Shown here in pieces: positions 17,000 through 25,699 of a stretch of DNA of 64,000 nucleotides (within the stretch, counting starts at the first letter, position 1; each line of letters opens with the position of its first letter). Source of the stretch: Actinobaculum massiliense (GTDB taxonomy: Bacteria; Actinomycetota; Actinomycetes; Actinomycetales; Actinomycetaceae); contig NZ_LN881717.1 of assembly GCF_001457435.1 (NCBI RefSeq), positions 1,497,339 through 1,561,338 of the forward strand, given 5' to 3'. A model generated the notes under the pieces. That model ran no database searches and was not told the origin of the DNA. It worked only from the letters and a program-made list of their open reading frames with translations. The position numbers and the translations under genes were made by a program.

Positions 17000-17033
17000 A
17001 GGCCCGGCCAGGAATTTCGCCTCGGCCGGGCCT
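17000..17033 (+). terminator. Terminator of the alcohol dehydrogenase gene
   Basis: Perfect 10-bp stem AGGCCCGGCC / GGCCGGGCCT with a 14-base loop, ending in TTT. It starts nine bases after the stop. Confidence 0.75.
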
Positions 17034-17073
17034 TTCCGCGCTCCGGCGTCGGGAAAAACTAAATATTACTGAA

Positions 17074-17083
17074 CGAATATTCG
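17074..17083 (+). promoter_or_regulatory. Palindrome upstream of the phosphoketolase gene
   Basis: CGAATATTCG is a perfect 10-bp palindrome in an AT-rich patch about 110 bp before xfp, in otherwise GC-rich DNA. It may be an operator for a dimeric regulator of carbon metabolism. No promoter boxes could be fixed with confidence. Confidence 0.35.
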
Positions 17084-17190
17084 CTCACAGCCTCTCACGA
17101 TTCGGGCCCATCGGCCGGGGCGAGGAAAAATCTGCCCATTACGCTAACTAGTGCAAGGAATAACCCGCGCAAACGCACGGAAGGAACGTG

Positions 17191-19644
17191 ATGAGTAAAA
17201 GCTCAGAGCTGCTCGAGGCGCTCAAGAACCCGACCGACGAAGAAATTCGTTCCGTCGATGCCTGGTGGCGCGCGGACTGCTACCTCACCGCAGGTCAAAT
17301 TTATCTGCAATCAAACCCGCTACTTCGCACCCCGCTGAGCGCCGAGGATATTAAGCCCCGCCTGCTCGGCCACTGGGGAACTTCGCCGGGGCTGGCGTTT
17401 ATTTACGCCCACGCCAACCGGCTCATTAAGCGCACCGGTCAGTCAATGATTTACATTACCGGCCCCGGCCACGGCGGCCCGGCTATCGTGGGCGCCACCT
17501 ACCTGGAGGATACGTACTCGGAAATCTACCCGCGCGTTTCCCAGGACGAGGAAGGCCTGCATCGACTTTTCCGCCAGTTCTCACAGCCCGGCGGTATTCC
17601 CTCGCACGTGTCGGTTACGACCCCCGGCTCCATTAATGAAGGCGGCGAGCTCGGTTACGCGCTGGTGCACGCTTTCGGGGCAATTTTCGATAACCCCGAC
17701 CTCATTGCGCTGACGGTGGTGGGCGACGGTGAGGCGGAAACCGGCCCGCTGGAAGGCTCCTGGAAGGGAATTTCCTTCGTGAACCCGGCGCGCGACGGCG
17801 CGGTGTTGCCTATCCTGCACCTCAACGGGGCCAAGATCGCATCGCCGACCGTCCAGGCTCGCAAGGACCCGGAGCAACTCCGCAAGCTTTACGAAGGCCA
17901 TGGCTACGAAGTGCTGGAAGTTACCGGCGACGACGTTCCCGGAATGCACTACCGCTTTGCCGAGGCCCTCGCCACCGCTTGGGGCAAGATCCGCGCCATC
18001 CAGGAAGAAGCGCGTGAGCTTGACGAAAATGGTGAGATGAAAGGTCTGGCGCAGGTGCCCGGCAATGGCGAGATGCCGCGCTGGCCAATGATTATTCTGC
18101 GTACGCCCAAGGGCTGGACGGGCCCGCACGAGGTGGATGGTACCGTCGTCGAAGGAACGTGGCGCGCTCACCAGGTCCCGCTGGCGGGGGTGCGCGATAA
18201 CGCCGAGCATCTGCAGATGCTTGAAAACTGGTTCCGCTCCTACAAGCCCGAAGAGCTGTTCGATGAAAACGGTGCGCCTACCGAGCTGGTACGGGCGAAT
18301 AACCCCGAGGGCGAGCTTCGCATGTCCGCCAATCCGGTGGCGAACGCCGGTGGCGAATATCAGCCGTTGGACATGCCCGATTGGCGCGAGCTGGCAAATT
18401 ACTTCGATCCGGCCGAGCGCGGCAAGCTGGCCGGTAAGAAGGAGTCGACGCGCTACCTGGGCGAATTCATGCGTGAGCTGTACAAGCGCAATCCGGAGAC
18501 CTTCCGCGTTTTCTGCCCCGATGAGCTGAACTCGAACCGCCTGGGGGCCGTGCTGGAAGAATCCGACCGCGCCTGGATGGAAGAAACCAACGATTTGGAT
18601 GTTTCGCTTTCGCGGTCTGGTCGCGTGATGGAGGTGCTTTCCGAGCACAACACCCACGGCTGGCTGGAAGGCTATACGCTTACCGGCCGCCACGGCCTGT
18701 GGGCCTCCTACGAGTCGTTCGGCATGGTCTCGATCTCGCAGACCATCCAGCACGGCAAGTGGTTGGAAGAGGGTATTCACCTCGATTGGCGCACGCCGGT
18801 GCCGGCGCTGAACTTGCTGCTGAGCTCCACCTGCTGGCGCAATGACCACAACGGCTTCTCGCACCAAGGCCCGGGAATGCTTTCTTCGGTGCTCAACCTG
18901 CGCGGAGACATTGTGCGCGCCTACCTGCCGCCGGACGGAAACTGCCTGCTGGAGGCGGCCAGCCACGTGTTCCAGTCCACCGACCGCGTGAACCTCATCG
19001 TGCAGGATAAGCAGCCGCAGTTCCAGTGGCTGACCCCCGAAGAGGCACATGAGCACGTCAAGCGCGGCTACGGGATCTGGGATTGGGCCGGCAACGAGGA
19101 TCCGGACTCCGATGGGGACCCGGATATCATCCTCGGTTGCGCGGGTGATGTGGTGACCGCCGAAGTGGTGGCCGCCGCCCAGATTATCCGCGAGCGTCTG
19201 CCCAAGATGAAGGTGCGCGTGGTGAACGTTGTTCGCCCGCAGGTGCTGGCCCGCCCCAAGGACCACCCGCGCGGAATGACGAATATCGACTTCACCGAGA
19301 CGTTCACCGATCACGTGGATTGCGTGTTCGTGTTCCACGGCTACCCGGGAACCGTTCACCAGCTGCTCCACGGCCGGCCCGACGCTGATCGTTTCCACGC
19401 CCGCGGCTTCATTGAAGAGGGCACCACTACCTCGCCGTTCGATATGGTGGTCCGCAACCGCGTGGATCGCTACCACCTGGTGGAGGACGCGATCAATAAC
19501 TGCAAGCGCTCGATCCGTGGCGGCGCCGACCTGAAGCGCTGGTGCGAGGCTCAACTCGCCAAGCACCACGCCTACGTGGTCGAGCACCTGGAGGACATGC
19601 CGGAAATCGCCAACTGGGAGTTTGACGGCAACCTAGGAAAGTAA
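17191..19644 (+). CDS. xfp: Xylulose-5-phosphate/fructose-6-phosphate phosphoketolase
   Basis: This thiamine-diphosphate enzyme splits xylulose 5-P (and usually fructose 6-P) with phosphate into acetyl phosphate plus glyceraldehyde 3-P or erythrose 4-P. It is the key step of the phosphoketolase or bifid shunt. At about 817 residues it has the normal length. The family signature EGGELGYALVHAFGA is present, with the ThDP site GDGEAETGPLEGSWKG, GHWGTSPGL near the amino end and SSTCWRNDHNGFSHQGPG in the second half. ATG 17191 (or the GTG just before it) follows GGAAGGAA. It is monocistronic: no acetate kinase or phosphotransacetylase lies beside it, and terminators flank it on both sides. Confidence 0.96.
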   Translation: MSKSSELLEALKNPTDEEIRSVDAWWRADCYLTAGQIYLQSNPLLRTPLSAEDIKPRLLGHWGTSPGLAFIYAHANRLIKRTGQSMIYITGPGHGGPAIVGATYLEDTYSEIYPRVSQDEEGLHRLFRQFSQPGGIPSHVSVTTPGSINEGGELGYALVHAFGAIFDNPDLIALTVVGDGEAETGPLEGSWKGISFVNPARDGAVLPILHLNGAKIASPTVQARKDPEQLRKLYEGHGYEVLEVTGDDVPGMHYRFAEALATAWGKIRAIQEEARELDENGEMKGLAQVPGNGEMPRWPMIILRTPKGWTGPHEVDGTVVEGTWRAHQVPLAGVRDNAEHLQMLENWFRSYKPEELFDENGAPTELVRANNPEGELRMSANPVANAGGEYQPLDMPDWRELANYFDPAERGKLAGKKESTRYLGEFMRELYKRNPETFRVFCPDELNSNRLGAVLEESDRAWMEETNDLDVSLSRSGRVMEVLSEHNTHGWLEGYTLTGRHGLWASYESFGMVSISQTIQHGKWLEEGIHLDWRTPVPALNLLLSSTCWRNDHNGFSHQGPGMLSSVLNLRGDIVRAYLPPDGNCLLEAASHVFQSTDRVNLIVQDKQPQFQWLTPEEAHEHVKRGYGIWDWAGNEDPDSDGDPDIILGCAGDVVTAEVVAAAQIIRERLPKMKVRVVNVVRPQVLARPKDHPRGMTNIDFTETFTDHVDCVFVFHGYPGTVHQLLHGRPDADRFHARGFIEEGTTTSPFDMVVRNRVDRYHLVEDAINNCKRSIRGGADLKRWCEAQLAKHHAYVVEHLEDMPEIANWEFDGNLGK

Positions 19645-19668
19645 GCGCCCCTGGCATTGACAGTGCGT

Positions 19669-19704
19669 AGGGCCCTGGCTGAGTTTTTCTCGGCTGGGGC
19701 CCTT
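19669..19704 (+). terminator. Terminator of xfp
   Basis: AGGGCCC...GGGCCCT stem, extended by CTGAG/CTCGG-type pairs around a TTTTT loop, then TTTGCT. It lies 25 bp after the stop. Confidence 0.75.
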
Positions 19705-19772
19705 TGCTATGCGGCCGGCGGGTGGCGGGCTAGCTAGCGTACCTTGCCCGCCGGCTCGCCCGGCTGGCCCAG

Positions 19773-20790
19773 CTACTCGCCGCCGCCGGGCGCACCCCAG
19801 CGGTACGTTCCGATGCGTCCCTCCTCATCGTTCTCAAAAATCAGTCCGTTTTGATGGACGTGGATGCGTACGTGCTGGGTATGCACGTAGCGGTGGTGGC
19901 GCCAGCAGAGGCTGACGGCGTTTGTTTCCATGGGGACGTTCACCAGTATCTGCGACCTAAGCCGGTTTGAGGTGTGGGTGCCCTGAGTCGTTTCCGCCGA
20001 GCCGCCATTGAGAATGCTGGTGGTGAAGGCCGCCGCCCGCCGCTCGGGCATGCTGCGGTTATCGGTGAGCGCCTTGCGCCCCATGACGGTGTTGAACCAA
20101 GCGTTGATATGGTGACCGTCGACGTTGTCGAAATCTCCGCTCAGTTTCCAGCCCATCCCATCGGGTTTAGCGAAGAAATGCAGACGCGAGGCCTGGGTGC
20201 GCGTGGCCGCGCGTTTTTCCATCGCGACGGGATTGGTTTTAATCGCCCAGGCGCGCAGACTCTTCCCAAAGGTCTCCGGCGTTGGCGCCTGCCGGGCAAG
20301 AAGTTGGCGCCTGCGGGGCAAGAAGGAGGAGCTCAGCTTCTTCGGGGTGCTTTTCCAGGTAGATGCGTAGCGGCCGACTCTCTCCAATTCGCTTCCGCAA
20401 TACGTCGATATGTCCGGCCGTCAGCTCGCCGTCCTTGAGCGCCTGGCCAAAAAGTGGGAAGTCTGTAACCGCTTGTGCCCGCTCGAGCGTGTGGTGCGCG
20501 GTGGCGTGCGACTCGCCGTTTGTCTCCAGAAGGGTCTTAGGATCGGGGAACATAAACGGATCATCGAAACGCGGAGAAGGAGGCGGATCGCCTTCGCCCT
20601 CGGGGTGCCGTTTGCCCGCCTTCGCCAACTTGCAGGCGCGTCTCCGCTTCGCCGCCTCGGCCAGCCAGGCCGCCTCAATGCCCTGCATAGCTTGCCGGCA
20701 CGGCATAAGATCCGAAATCAGCCGCTCTAGCTGGCCGTTTGTAGCTTCCGAAATCGGGGCGTTACGAAGTTGCTGAGCAATCGCCCGCAA
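19773..20790 (-). pseudogene. Decayed DUF222-HNH endonuclease gene, copy 1
   Basis: Two frames together spell a DUF222/HNH protein. The amino-terminal part (20790-20239) reads to KHPEEAELLLLAPQAPT and then goes out of phase. The carboxy part (20387-19773) continues PETFGKSLRAWAIK to the histidine-rich end SLCWRHHRYVH. The break is an exact 22-bp tandem duplication (20281-20324): deleting one copy restores ELLLLAPQAPTPETFGKSL. In addition about 100 residues holding the HNH core (CTFPGC...CDIHH in copy 2) are missing between NVPMET and NAVSLCW. It is therefore doubly inactivated. Upstream the frame stays open to about 20935 through Pro/Ala/Arg-rich codons, but no start is evident. DUF222-HNH genes are multicopy and mobile-like in actinobacteria. 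Confidence 0.85.
20281..20324 (+). repeat. 22-bp tandem duplication that breaks the HNH gene
   Basis: Two adjacent 22-bp copies (20281-20302 and 20303-20324) differ at one base. As 22 is not a multiple of three, the extra copy shifts the frame of the overlapping pseudogene. Confidence 0.95.
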
Positions 20791-20954
20791 TTGCGTGAAG
20801 AGGTTTTGTAGCGCCGCGGGCTCTAGGCTTGCCGCCTCTAGCGTCGCGGGCTCTCGCGTCGCCGCCTCCCGCGCCCGCGGCCCGGGCGGTGTGCCGGTGG
20901 TGGCGGGGCGACGACGCCGAGCGTCGGCCGTCCGTCCGATGCATTATTGCCATT

Positions 20955-21270
20955 CTCTAGTGCTGACACTCAGCTTGCCCCCTCGGTAGGTTCTTTTCTG
21001 TATTCTCTCAGGCACCTCCGATACGTTTTTTGCCGTTTCGAACTAGGGCGCGCAAAAGAATCACTATCGCGACTTTTACCGGGTTTGCTCCCTCAAGTCC
21101 TACGGCAATCATCGCAGACGCCTCCGACACGGTTTTCGATATTTTTGATCCCGCGGCAATAGCCATCCCGAGGAACGTCGTTGCGCCGCCGCAATAACGA
21201 GCCACGCCCCGCCTTGCTTGCGCCGCCACAGAAACCAGCCGCACCTAAGCCGCCCCACCCAGCGCGCCAA
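20955..21270. other. Gene-poor interval, nothing assigned
   Basis: About 300 bp between the HNH remnant and the tRNA terminator, with locally lower GC than the neighbours. A 78-codon minus-strand ORF (21244-21008) is open but has no recognisable family and no clear ribosome site. It may be debris left by the same insertion and decay that produced the HNH remnant. Confidence 0.4.
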
Positions 21271-21305
21271 GAAAAAGAAAATACCGCGGGAAAAATACCC
21301 GCGGT
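21271..21305 (-). terminator. Intrinsic terminator of tRNA-Arg
   Basis: Read on the minus strand: perfect stem ACCGCGGG / CCCGCGGT around a TATTTTT loop, then ATTTTCTTTTTC. It begins 55 bp after the tRNA 3' end and shows that the tRNA is transcribed alone. Confidence 0.85.
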
Positions 21306-21360
21306 GTGAGTTGCGCCGTCGTGCGGCGAATCGCGAATTGCAAACGCGATTTACAATGAG

Positions 21361-21433
21361 TGCCCCGAACAGGATTCGAACCTGCGGCCTTTCGCTCCGG
21401 AGGCGAACGCTCTATCCCCTGAGCTATCGGGGC
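21361..21433 (-). tRNA. tRNA-Arg (anticodon CCG)
   Basis: A 73-base cloverleaf read on the minus strand. The acceptor stem GCCCCGA pairs with TCGGGGC; the D arm holds TAGCTCAGGGGATAGA; the anticodon stem TTCGC/GCGAA encloses loop CTCCGGA, giving anticodon CCG for CGG codons. The T arm has GGTTCGAATCC. Discriminator A; the CCA end is not encoded and must be added. It is divergent from argS, whose product charges it. Confidence 0.96.
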
Positions 21434-21443
21434 TCGGTGGAAA

Positions 21444-21452
21444 ACTATAACA
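21444..21452 (-). promoter_or_regulatory. Extended -10 promoter of tRNA-Arg
   Basis: On the minus strand TGT-TATAGT forms an extended -10 element ending ten bases before the tRNA 5' end. No clear -35 is seen. Confidence 0.55.
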
Positions 21453-21555
21453 TCCTACACGCTCCGGCCCCGTCGAGCGGACTGAAGGTGACGCATGCGA
21501 CGCGGGCCCACCCGCTTCCCGCCACCGGGCACCCACCTAAGCGCGCGCCGCTAGT

Positions 21556-21561
21556 TAGAAT
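21556..21561 (+). promoter_or_regulatory. -10 box of argS, leaderless geometry
   Basis: TAGAAT is followed by six bases and then GTG 21568, so transcription should begin at the start codon itself. No Shine-Dalgarno sequence is present. Confidence 0.6.
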
Positions 21562-21567
21562 GTGGGG

Positions 21568-23244
21568 GTGACTCCCGAAGAATTAAGCGAACTCATTGGT
21601 AAAGCCCTCGCCGAAGCGCGCGAAGATGGGCGTATTTCCCTCGAAGGCGATCTACCGGCTCCCAAGGTCGAGCGTCCGCGCTCGCGCGAGCACGGGGATT
21701 GGACCACGAACATGGCGATGCAGCTGGCCAAGCGGGCCGGAATGGCTCCGCGCGATTTGGCGGGCATCGTTAAGGCCATCCTGGAGACGAAGGACGGCAT
21801 TGAAGCCGTGGAAGTTGCCGGGCCCGGCTTCATCAATATCCGCCTTTCGGCGGGAGCCGCCGGCGAACTCGCCCGTACCATCCTCGAGCAGGGGGATGCC
21901 TACGGCAGTTCGGCCGTTGGCGCAGGTAGCGCGGTGAACCTCGAGTATGTTTCCGCCAACCCCACCGGGCCGATCCATATTGGCGGCGCGCGCTGGGCGG
22001 CGGTAGGAGACTCCCTGGCGCGCATTTTGCGCTTTACGGGCTACGACGTCGTCCGCGAATACTACTTCAACGACCACGGAAACCAGATCAACCACTTCTC
22101 TGCTTCCTTGCTGGCGAGGGCGCTTGGCCGCCCGGTGCCGGAGGACGGCTACGGCGGGCAGTACATTCAGGAAATTGCCGACCGCGTGATTGCCGATGCG
22201 GTGGCGGCCGGCGAACCCGATCCGCGCACCCTCCCCGAAGACGAGGCGCAGGAAGTGTTCCGCGCGCGCGGGACTGAGCTGATGTTCACCGAAATCAAGG
22301 AATCACTCCACAACTTCCGCGCCGAATTTGACGTCTTCTTCCACGAGCAGACGCTGCACGATTCCGGCGCGGTGAAGGCCGCGATTGAGGCGTTGCGCGA
22401 GCGCGGCGTGATCTTCGAAGACGGCGGTGCGCTGTGGTTGCGTACCACCGATTTCGGGGACGACAAGGACCGCGTGATCGTCAAGTCCGACGGCGAAACC
22501 GCGTACTTCGCGTCCGATCTGGCCTATTACCTTGATAAGCGCCAGCGCGGAGCGGATTACTGCATCTACATGCTGGGCGCGGATCATCACGGCTATATCG
22601 GCCGTATGTACGCGATGGCACGCGCTTTTGGCGACGAAGCCGGCCCCAAGAAGAATCTCGAAATCATGATCGGGCAGCTGGTGAACCTCAAGCGCGCCGG
22701 CAAGGAAGTGCGCATGTCCAAGCGCGCGGGCACAGTGGTGACGCTTGAGGACCTGGTGGACGCGGTGGGCGTGGATGCGGCCCGTTACTCGCTGGTGCGA
22801 GCCTCGGTGGATACCACGCTGGACCTCGACCTCGATGTGCTCAGCTCGCATACGAACGACAATCCGGTTTACTACGTGCAGTACGCGCATGCCCGTACGG
22901 TGAATGTGGCGCGCAATGCCGCCGAGCACGGGGTGGCCCGCGAGGATGCGTTCGCCCCGGAGCTACTCGAACAGGCGGATTCGGATCTGATCGGCCAGCT
23001 GGCACGCTTCCCCGAGGTCGTGGCGGTTTCCGGAGAGAACCGCGAGCCGCACCGGGTGGCTCGCTACCTCGAGGAACTCGCCGGCGCGTACCACACCTGG
23101 TACGGCAAGGCTCGCGTCACCCCGCGCGCCGATGAAGAAGTAACAGATCTGCACCGCACCCGCCTGTGGGTCAACGATGCCACCCGCCAGGTGCTCGCCA
23201 ACGGTCTGCACCTGCTGGGCGTAACGGCCCCGGAAAATATGTAG
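21568..23244 (+). CDS. argS: Arginyl-tRNA synthetase
   Basis: This class I synthetase of 558 residues charges tRNA-Arg, including the tRNA encoded divergently next to it. An amino-terminal Add-1 domain contacts the tRNA elbow. The ATP site reads [16 protein letters not shown], with HIGG in place of HIGH as in many actinobacteria. The second signature VRMSKRAGT stands for KMSKS. A DALR anticodon-binding domain forms the end ([17 protein letters not shown] onwards). GTG 21568 is preferred to GTG 21562 because it lies exactly where transcription should start. The stop lies within the first unit of a 16-17-bp triplicated sequence. Confidence 0.96.
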   Translation: MTPEELSELIGKALAEAREDGRISLEGDLPAPKVERPRSREHGDWTTNMAMQLAKRAGMAPRDLAGIVKAILETKDGIEAVEVAGPGFINIRLSAGAAGELARTILEQGDAYGSSAVGAGSAVNLEYVSANPTGPIHIGGARWAAVGDSLARILRFTGYDVVREYYFNDHGNQINHFSASLLARALGRPVPEDGYGGQYIQEIADRVIADAVAAGEPDPRTLPEDEAQEVFRARGTELMFTEIKESLHNFRAEFDVFFHEQTLHDSGAVKAAIEALRERGVIFEDGGALWLRTTDFGDDKDRVIVKSDGETAYFASDLAYYLDKRQRGADYCIYMLGADHHGYIGRMYAMARAFGDEAGPKKNLEIMIGQLVNLKRAGKEVRMSKRAGTVVTLEDLVDAVGVDAARYSLVRASVDTTLDLDLDVLSSHTNDNPVYYVQYAHARTVNVARNAAEHGVAREDAFAPELLEQADSDLIGQLARFPEVVAVSGENREPHRVARYLEELAGAYHTWYGKARVTPRADEEVTDLHRTRLWVNDATRQVLANGLHLLGVTAPENM

Positions 23245-23277
23245 CCCGGAGAACATGTAGCCCCGGACAACATATGG
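23228..23277 (+). repeat. Three degenerate 16-17-bp tandem repeats spanning the argS stop
   Basis: Units of the form CCCCGGAnAAnATgTAG occur three times in a row. The first contains the last codons and stop of argS; the third lies just before the lysA ribosome site. Confidence 0.8.
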
Positions 23278-23299
23278 CTAATAGATAAGAAAGGCGAAG

Positions 23300-24733
23300 A
23301 TGTCCGAATCAGGCGAAGCGAAAACAAGCGCTGCGGAAGTCGATTACGAGCACCTGGCGGCGCCCGAACCGAATGGCGAGGTTTCCGGGATTTGGCCGCT
23401 CACCGCGCAACGCGCGGATGACGGCGCGCTGACCATTGGCGGGGTTTCGGTGGCGCAAATTGCCAGCGATTTTGGCACGCCGGTGTACGTCATTGACGAG
23501 GTGGATTTCCGCACCCGCGCGGCGGCCTGGAAGCGGGCCATGGACGAGGCTTTTGCGGATCTGGCCGGCGCGGACGTTTACTACGCCTGCAAGGCCTTCG
23601 CTTCGGTGGGGGTGTGCGGCTGGGCCCTGGAAGAGGGCCTGCGCCTGGATGCTTGCTCGGAAGGGGAGATGCGCACGGCCTTTGGCGCGGGCGCGAAGGG
23701 TGAGCAAATTGGCCTGCACGGCAACAATAAATCGCGCCGCGAAATCGAAATGGCCATCGACAACGGGGTGGCTCATTTGGTAGTTGATTCGCTGGCTGAG
23801 CTCGCTCACGTGGCTGATGTTGCCCACTGGGGCGACGACGGTGGGACCGTGGCTAAGGTCGTGCTCCGCGTGACCGCGGGAATTCATGCCGGCGGGCACG
23901 AGGCCATTTCCACCGGGCACGAGGATCAAAAGTTCGGGCTTTCCATTGCCAGCGGCGCGGCCTGGGAGGCGATTTGCGAAACCCAGCGCAATCAGCGCCT
24001 GGAGCTGGTGGGCTTGCACTCCCATATCGGTTCGCAAATTTTCACGCCGGAAGCTTTTTCGCAAGCCGCGCGGGCGCTCCTGGATTTGCGGGCGCGCACC
24101 GCGGCGGAGTTCGGCGTCGTCCTCCCCGAAATCGACTTCGGAGGCGGCTACGGCGTGCGCTACACGGCCGCCGACCCCGTGGCCCCCGCACCCGCAGATT
24201 ACGCGCGGGCGCTCGCCGCGGCGGTACGCGAGCACGTGGAGGCCAGCGGGCTAGCGGCCCCGCGCGTGTCCATTGAGCCGGGGCGCTCCATCGTCGCCCC
24301 CGCCGGCGTGACGGTCTACTCGGTGGGCGCAATTAAAGACGTGCCGCTCGAGGGCGGAAAATCGCGCAAGTACGTGGCCGTCGACGGCGGAATGTCCGAT
24401 AACATCCGCACCGCGTTGTACGACGCCGCCTATACCGCCGCGCTCGCCAACCGCGAGTCGGATGCGCCGAGCGCCGTGACCCGCGTGGTCGGAAAGCACT
24501 GCGAGTCGGGCGACATTGTGGTGCGGGACGTGGCCCTGCCGGAGGATATTGCTTTTGGGGATATCCTCGCGGTGCCGGTGACCGGGGCTTACGGGCGCTC
24601 GATGGCTTCTAATTACAATATGCTTCCGCGCCCGGGCGTATTGGCGGTGCGCGAGGGCAAGGCGCACTGGTTGATTTATCAGGAAGAAGTGCCGGATTTG
24701 CTCTCGCTGGATGCCGATTACATCGGCGAGTGA
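23300..24733 (+). CDS. lysA: Diaminopimelate decarboxylase
   Basis: It decarboxylates meso-diaminopimelate to lysine, the last step of the pathway. The 477-residue PLP enzyme is of the alanine-racemase fold. The PLP lysine is in DVYYACKAFAS. A Gly-rich phosphate loop reads IDFGGGYGVRY, EPGRSIVAPAG binds PLP and substrate, and the active-site Cys from the partner subunit is in GKHCESGDIV. The first 45 residues are a loose acidic extension. ATG 23300 follows AAGGCGA. The argS-lysA-(...)-hom-thrC-thrB order is an old actinobacterial arrangement. Confidence 0.95.
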   Translation: MSESGEAKTSAAEVDYEHLAAPEPNGEVSGIWPLTAQRADDGALTIGGVSVAQIASDFGTPVYVIDEVDFRTRAAAWKRAMDEAFADLAGADVYYACKAFASVGVCGWALEEGLRLDACSEGEMRTAFGAGAKGEQIGLHGNNKSRREIEMAIDNGVAHLVVDSLAELAHVADVAHWGDDGGTVAKVVLRVTAGIHAGGHEAISTGHEDQKFGLSIASGAAWEAICETQRNQRLELVGLHSHIGSQIFTPEAFSQAARALLDLRARTAAEFGVVLPEIDFGGGYGVRYTAADPVAPAPADYARALAAAVREHVEASGLAAPRVSIEPGRSIVAPAGVTVYSVGAIKDVPLEGGKSRKYVAVDGGMSDNIRTALYDAAYTAALANRESDAPSAVTRVVGKHCESGDIVVRDVALPEDIAFGDILAVPVTGAYGRSMASNYNMLPRPGVLAVREGKAHWLIYQEEVPDLLSLDADYIGE

Positions 24734-24767
24734 GGCTGGTGCCGCCGGCGAGTAATGCTGAGGGCAT

Positions 24768-24801
24768 AAAAATCGCTCCCCGTTGCTGGGGAGCGATTTT
24801 T
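24768..24801. terminator. Bidirectional terminator between lysA and the dehydroquinase genes
   Basis: A perfect 14-bp palindromic stem, AAAAATCGCTCCCC pairing with its complement, around GTTGCT. T runs at both sides serve both converging transcripts. Confidence 0.92.
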
Positions 24802-24821
24802 CGTTGTGTAGCGCTATGCTG

Positions 24822-25625
24822 CTAGGCCTTGGGCTGAGCGTCCAGGGCCGGCGGTTCCCAGGTGTCCGCGGCGTGTGTCCACTTGTCGACGGCCGTGAGC
24901 ACGGGGCGAAGCTCCTCGAGCTCAATTTGGCCCGCCGCGGTTTCGTGACCGACGGTGCTCCAGGTGGCGGCCGAGCCGTACAGGGACGGCGCAATACGCG
25001 AAATCGTGCCGAGTGACCCCATGGCCATGGTGATTACCGGGACCTTCAGTTCCTGCGATGCCCGCCACGAGGCACGCATAAGCGTGAAGACGTCACCGGC
25101 GTGCTCGGGCTGTACCGCGATCTTGGCAATGGAAGCCCCGCGCACCTGCATAAGCCGCAGACGGTTGACGATTTCATCCTCGGTGGGAGTTTCGCGGTGA
25201 TCGTGGAAAGAAGCGAGCACCGGCACCTGCGCCCGCGCCGCGGCGGTAATGATGGGATTCGTCCAGTTTTCGGTACGGAAAATCTGCACGTCAATGGCGT
25301 CAATATTCCCGCTTTCAATGAGGGTGAGGAGAATATGCGCGTACTGCTCGGGCATAATCGCGCGCTCGCCACCCTCGGCGGCGGTGCGGAACGTGGCCAA
25401 AATGGGAAGGTCGGTGGACTTGCGTAGCTTAGCGGCGGCTTCTTGGATAGCGGCGTCGTCGCGATAATTCTTCAGGAAATCCACGCGCCACTCGAGAACG
25501 TCAACACCCTCGGGGAGCGCCTCGACCTGCTGGCGCATTTCTTCCACGGATGCTGGAGTGATCGGAACAAAGATCTTCGTGGGCCCAGAACCAATAGGCG
25601 TTCCCTTGATCTTAACTGTTGGCAT
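24822..25625 (-). CDS. aroD: 3-dehydroquinate dehydratase type I, copy 1
   Basis: A class I dehydroquinase of 267 residues, forming a Schiff base with 3-dehydroquinate and removing water in the shikimate pathway. The active-site residues are all there: Glu in VLEWRVDF, Arg in ATFRT, the catalytic His in ASFHDH and the Schiff-base Lys in IAKIAVQP. A MGSLGTISRIAPSLYGS block precedes the end. ATG 25625 has a strong AAGGAGG. It is the downstream member of a tandem pair; the two proteins are clearly related but divergent. It could serve biosynthesis or quinate breakdown. Confidence 0.92.
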   Translation of the reverse strand: MPTVKIKGTPIGSGPTKIFVPITPASVEEMRQQVEALPEGVDVLEWRVDFLKNYRDDAAIQEAAAKLRKSTDLPILATFRTAAEGGERAIMPEQYAHILLTLIESGNIDAIDVQIFRTENWTNPIITAAARAQVPVLASFHDHRETPTEDEIVNRLRLMQVRGASIAKIAVQPEHAGDVFTLMRASWRASQELKVPVITMAMGSLGTISRIAPSLYGSAATWSTVGHETAAGQIELEELRPVLTAVDKWTHAADTWEPPALDAQPKA

Positions 25626-25699
25626 TTATGCCTCCTTGACGCGTCGTTGCGATGGATATGGCGTAAGTTTAGCCGCTGGGCCGGGCGTGGCGCGAGGGG

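Noticed and set aside
17581-19587. 668-codon open frame antisense to the phosphoketolase gene
   Set aside because: It mirrors a strongly conserved gene with high GC third positions; no ribosome site, family or promoter. A composition shadow.
21008-21244. 78-codon minus-strand ORF in the gap before tRNA-Arg
   Set aside because: Some hydrophobic stretches, but no family, no ribosome site and no promoter; left as part of the unassigned interval.
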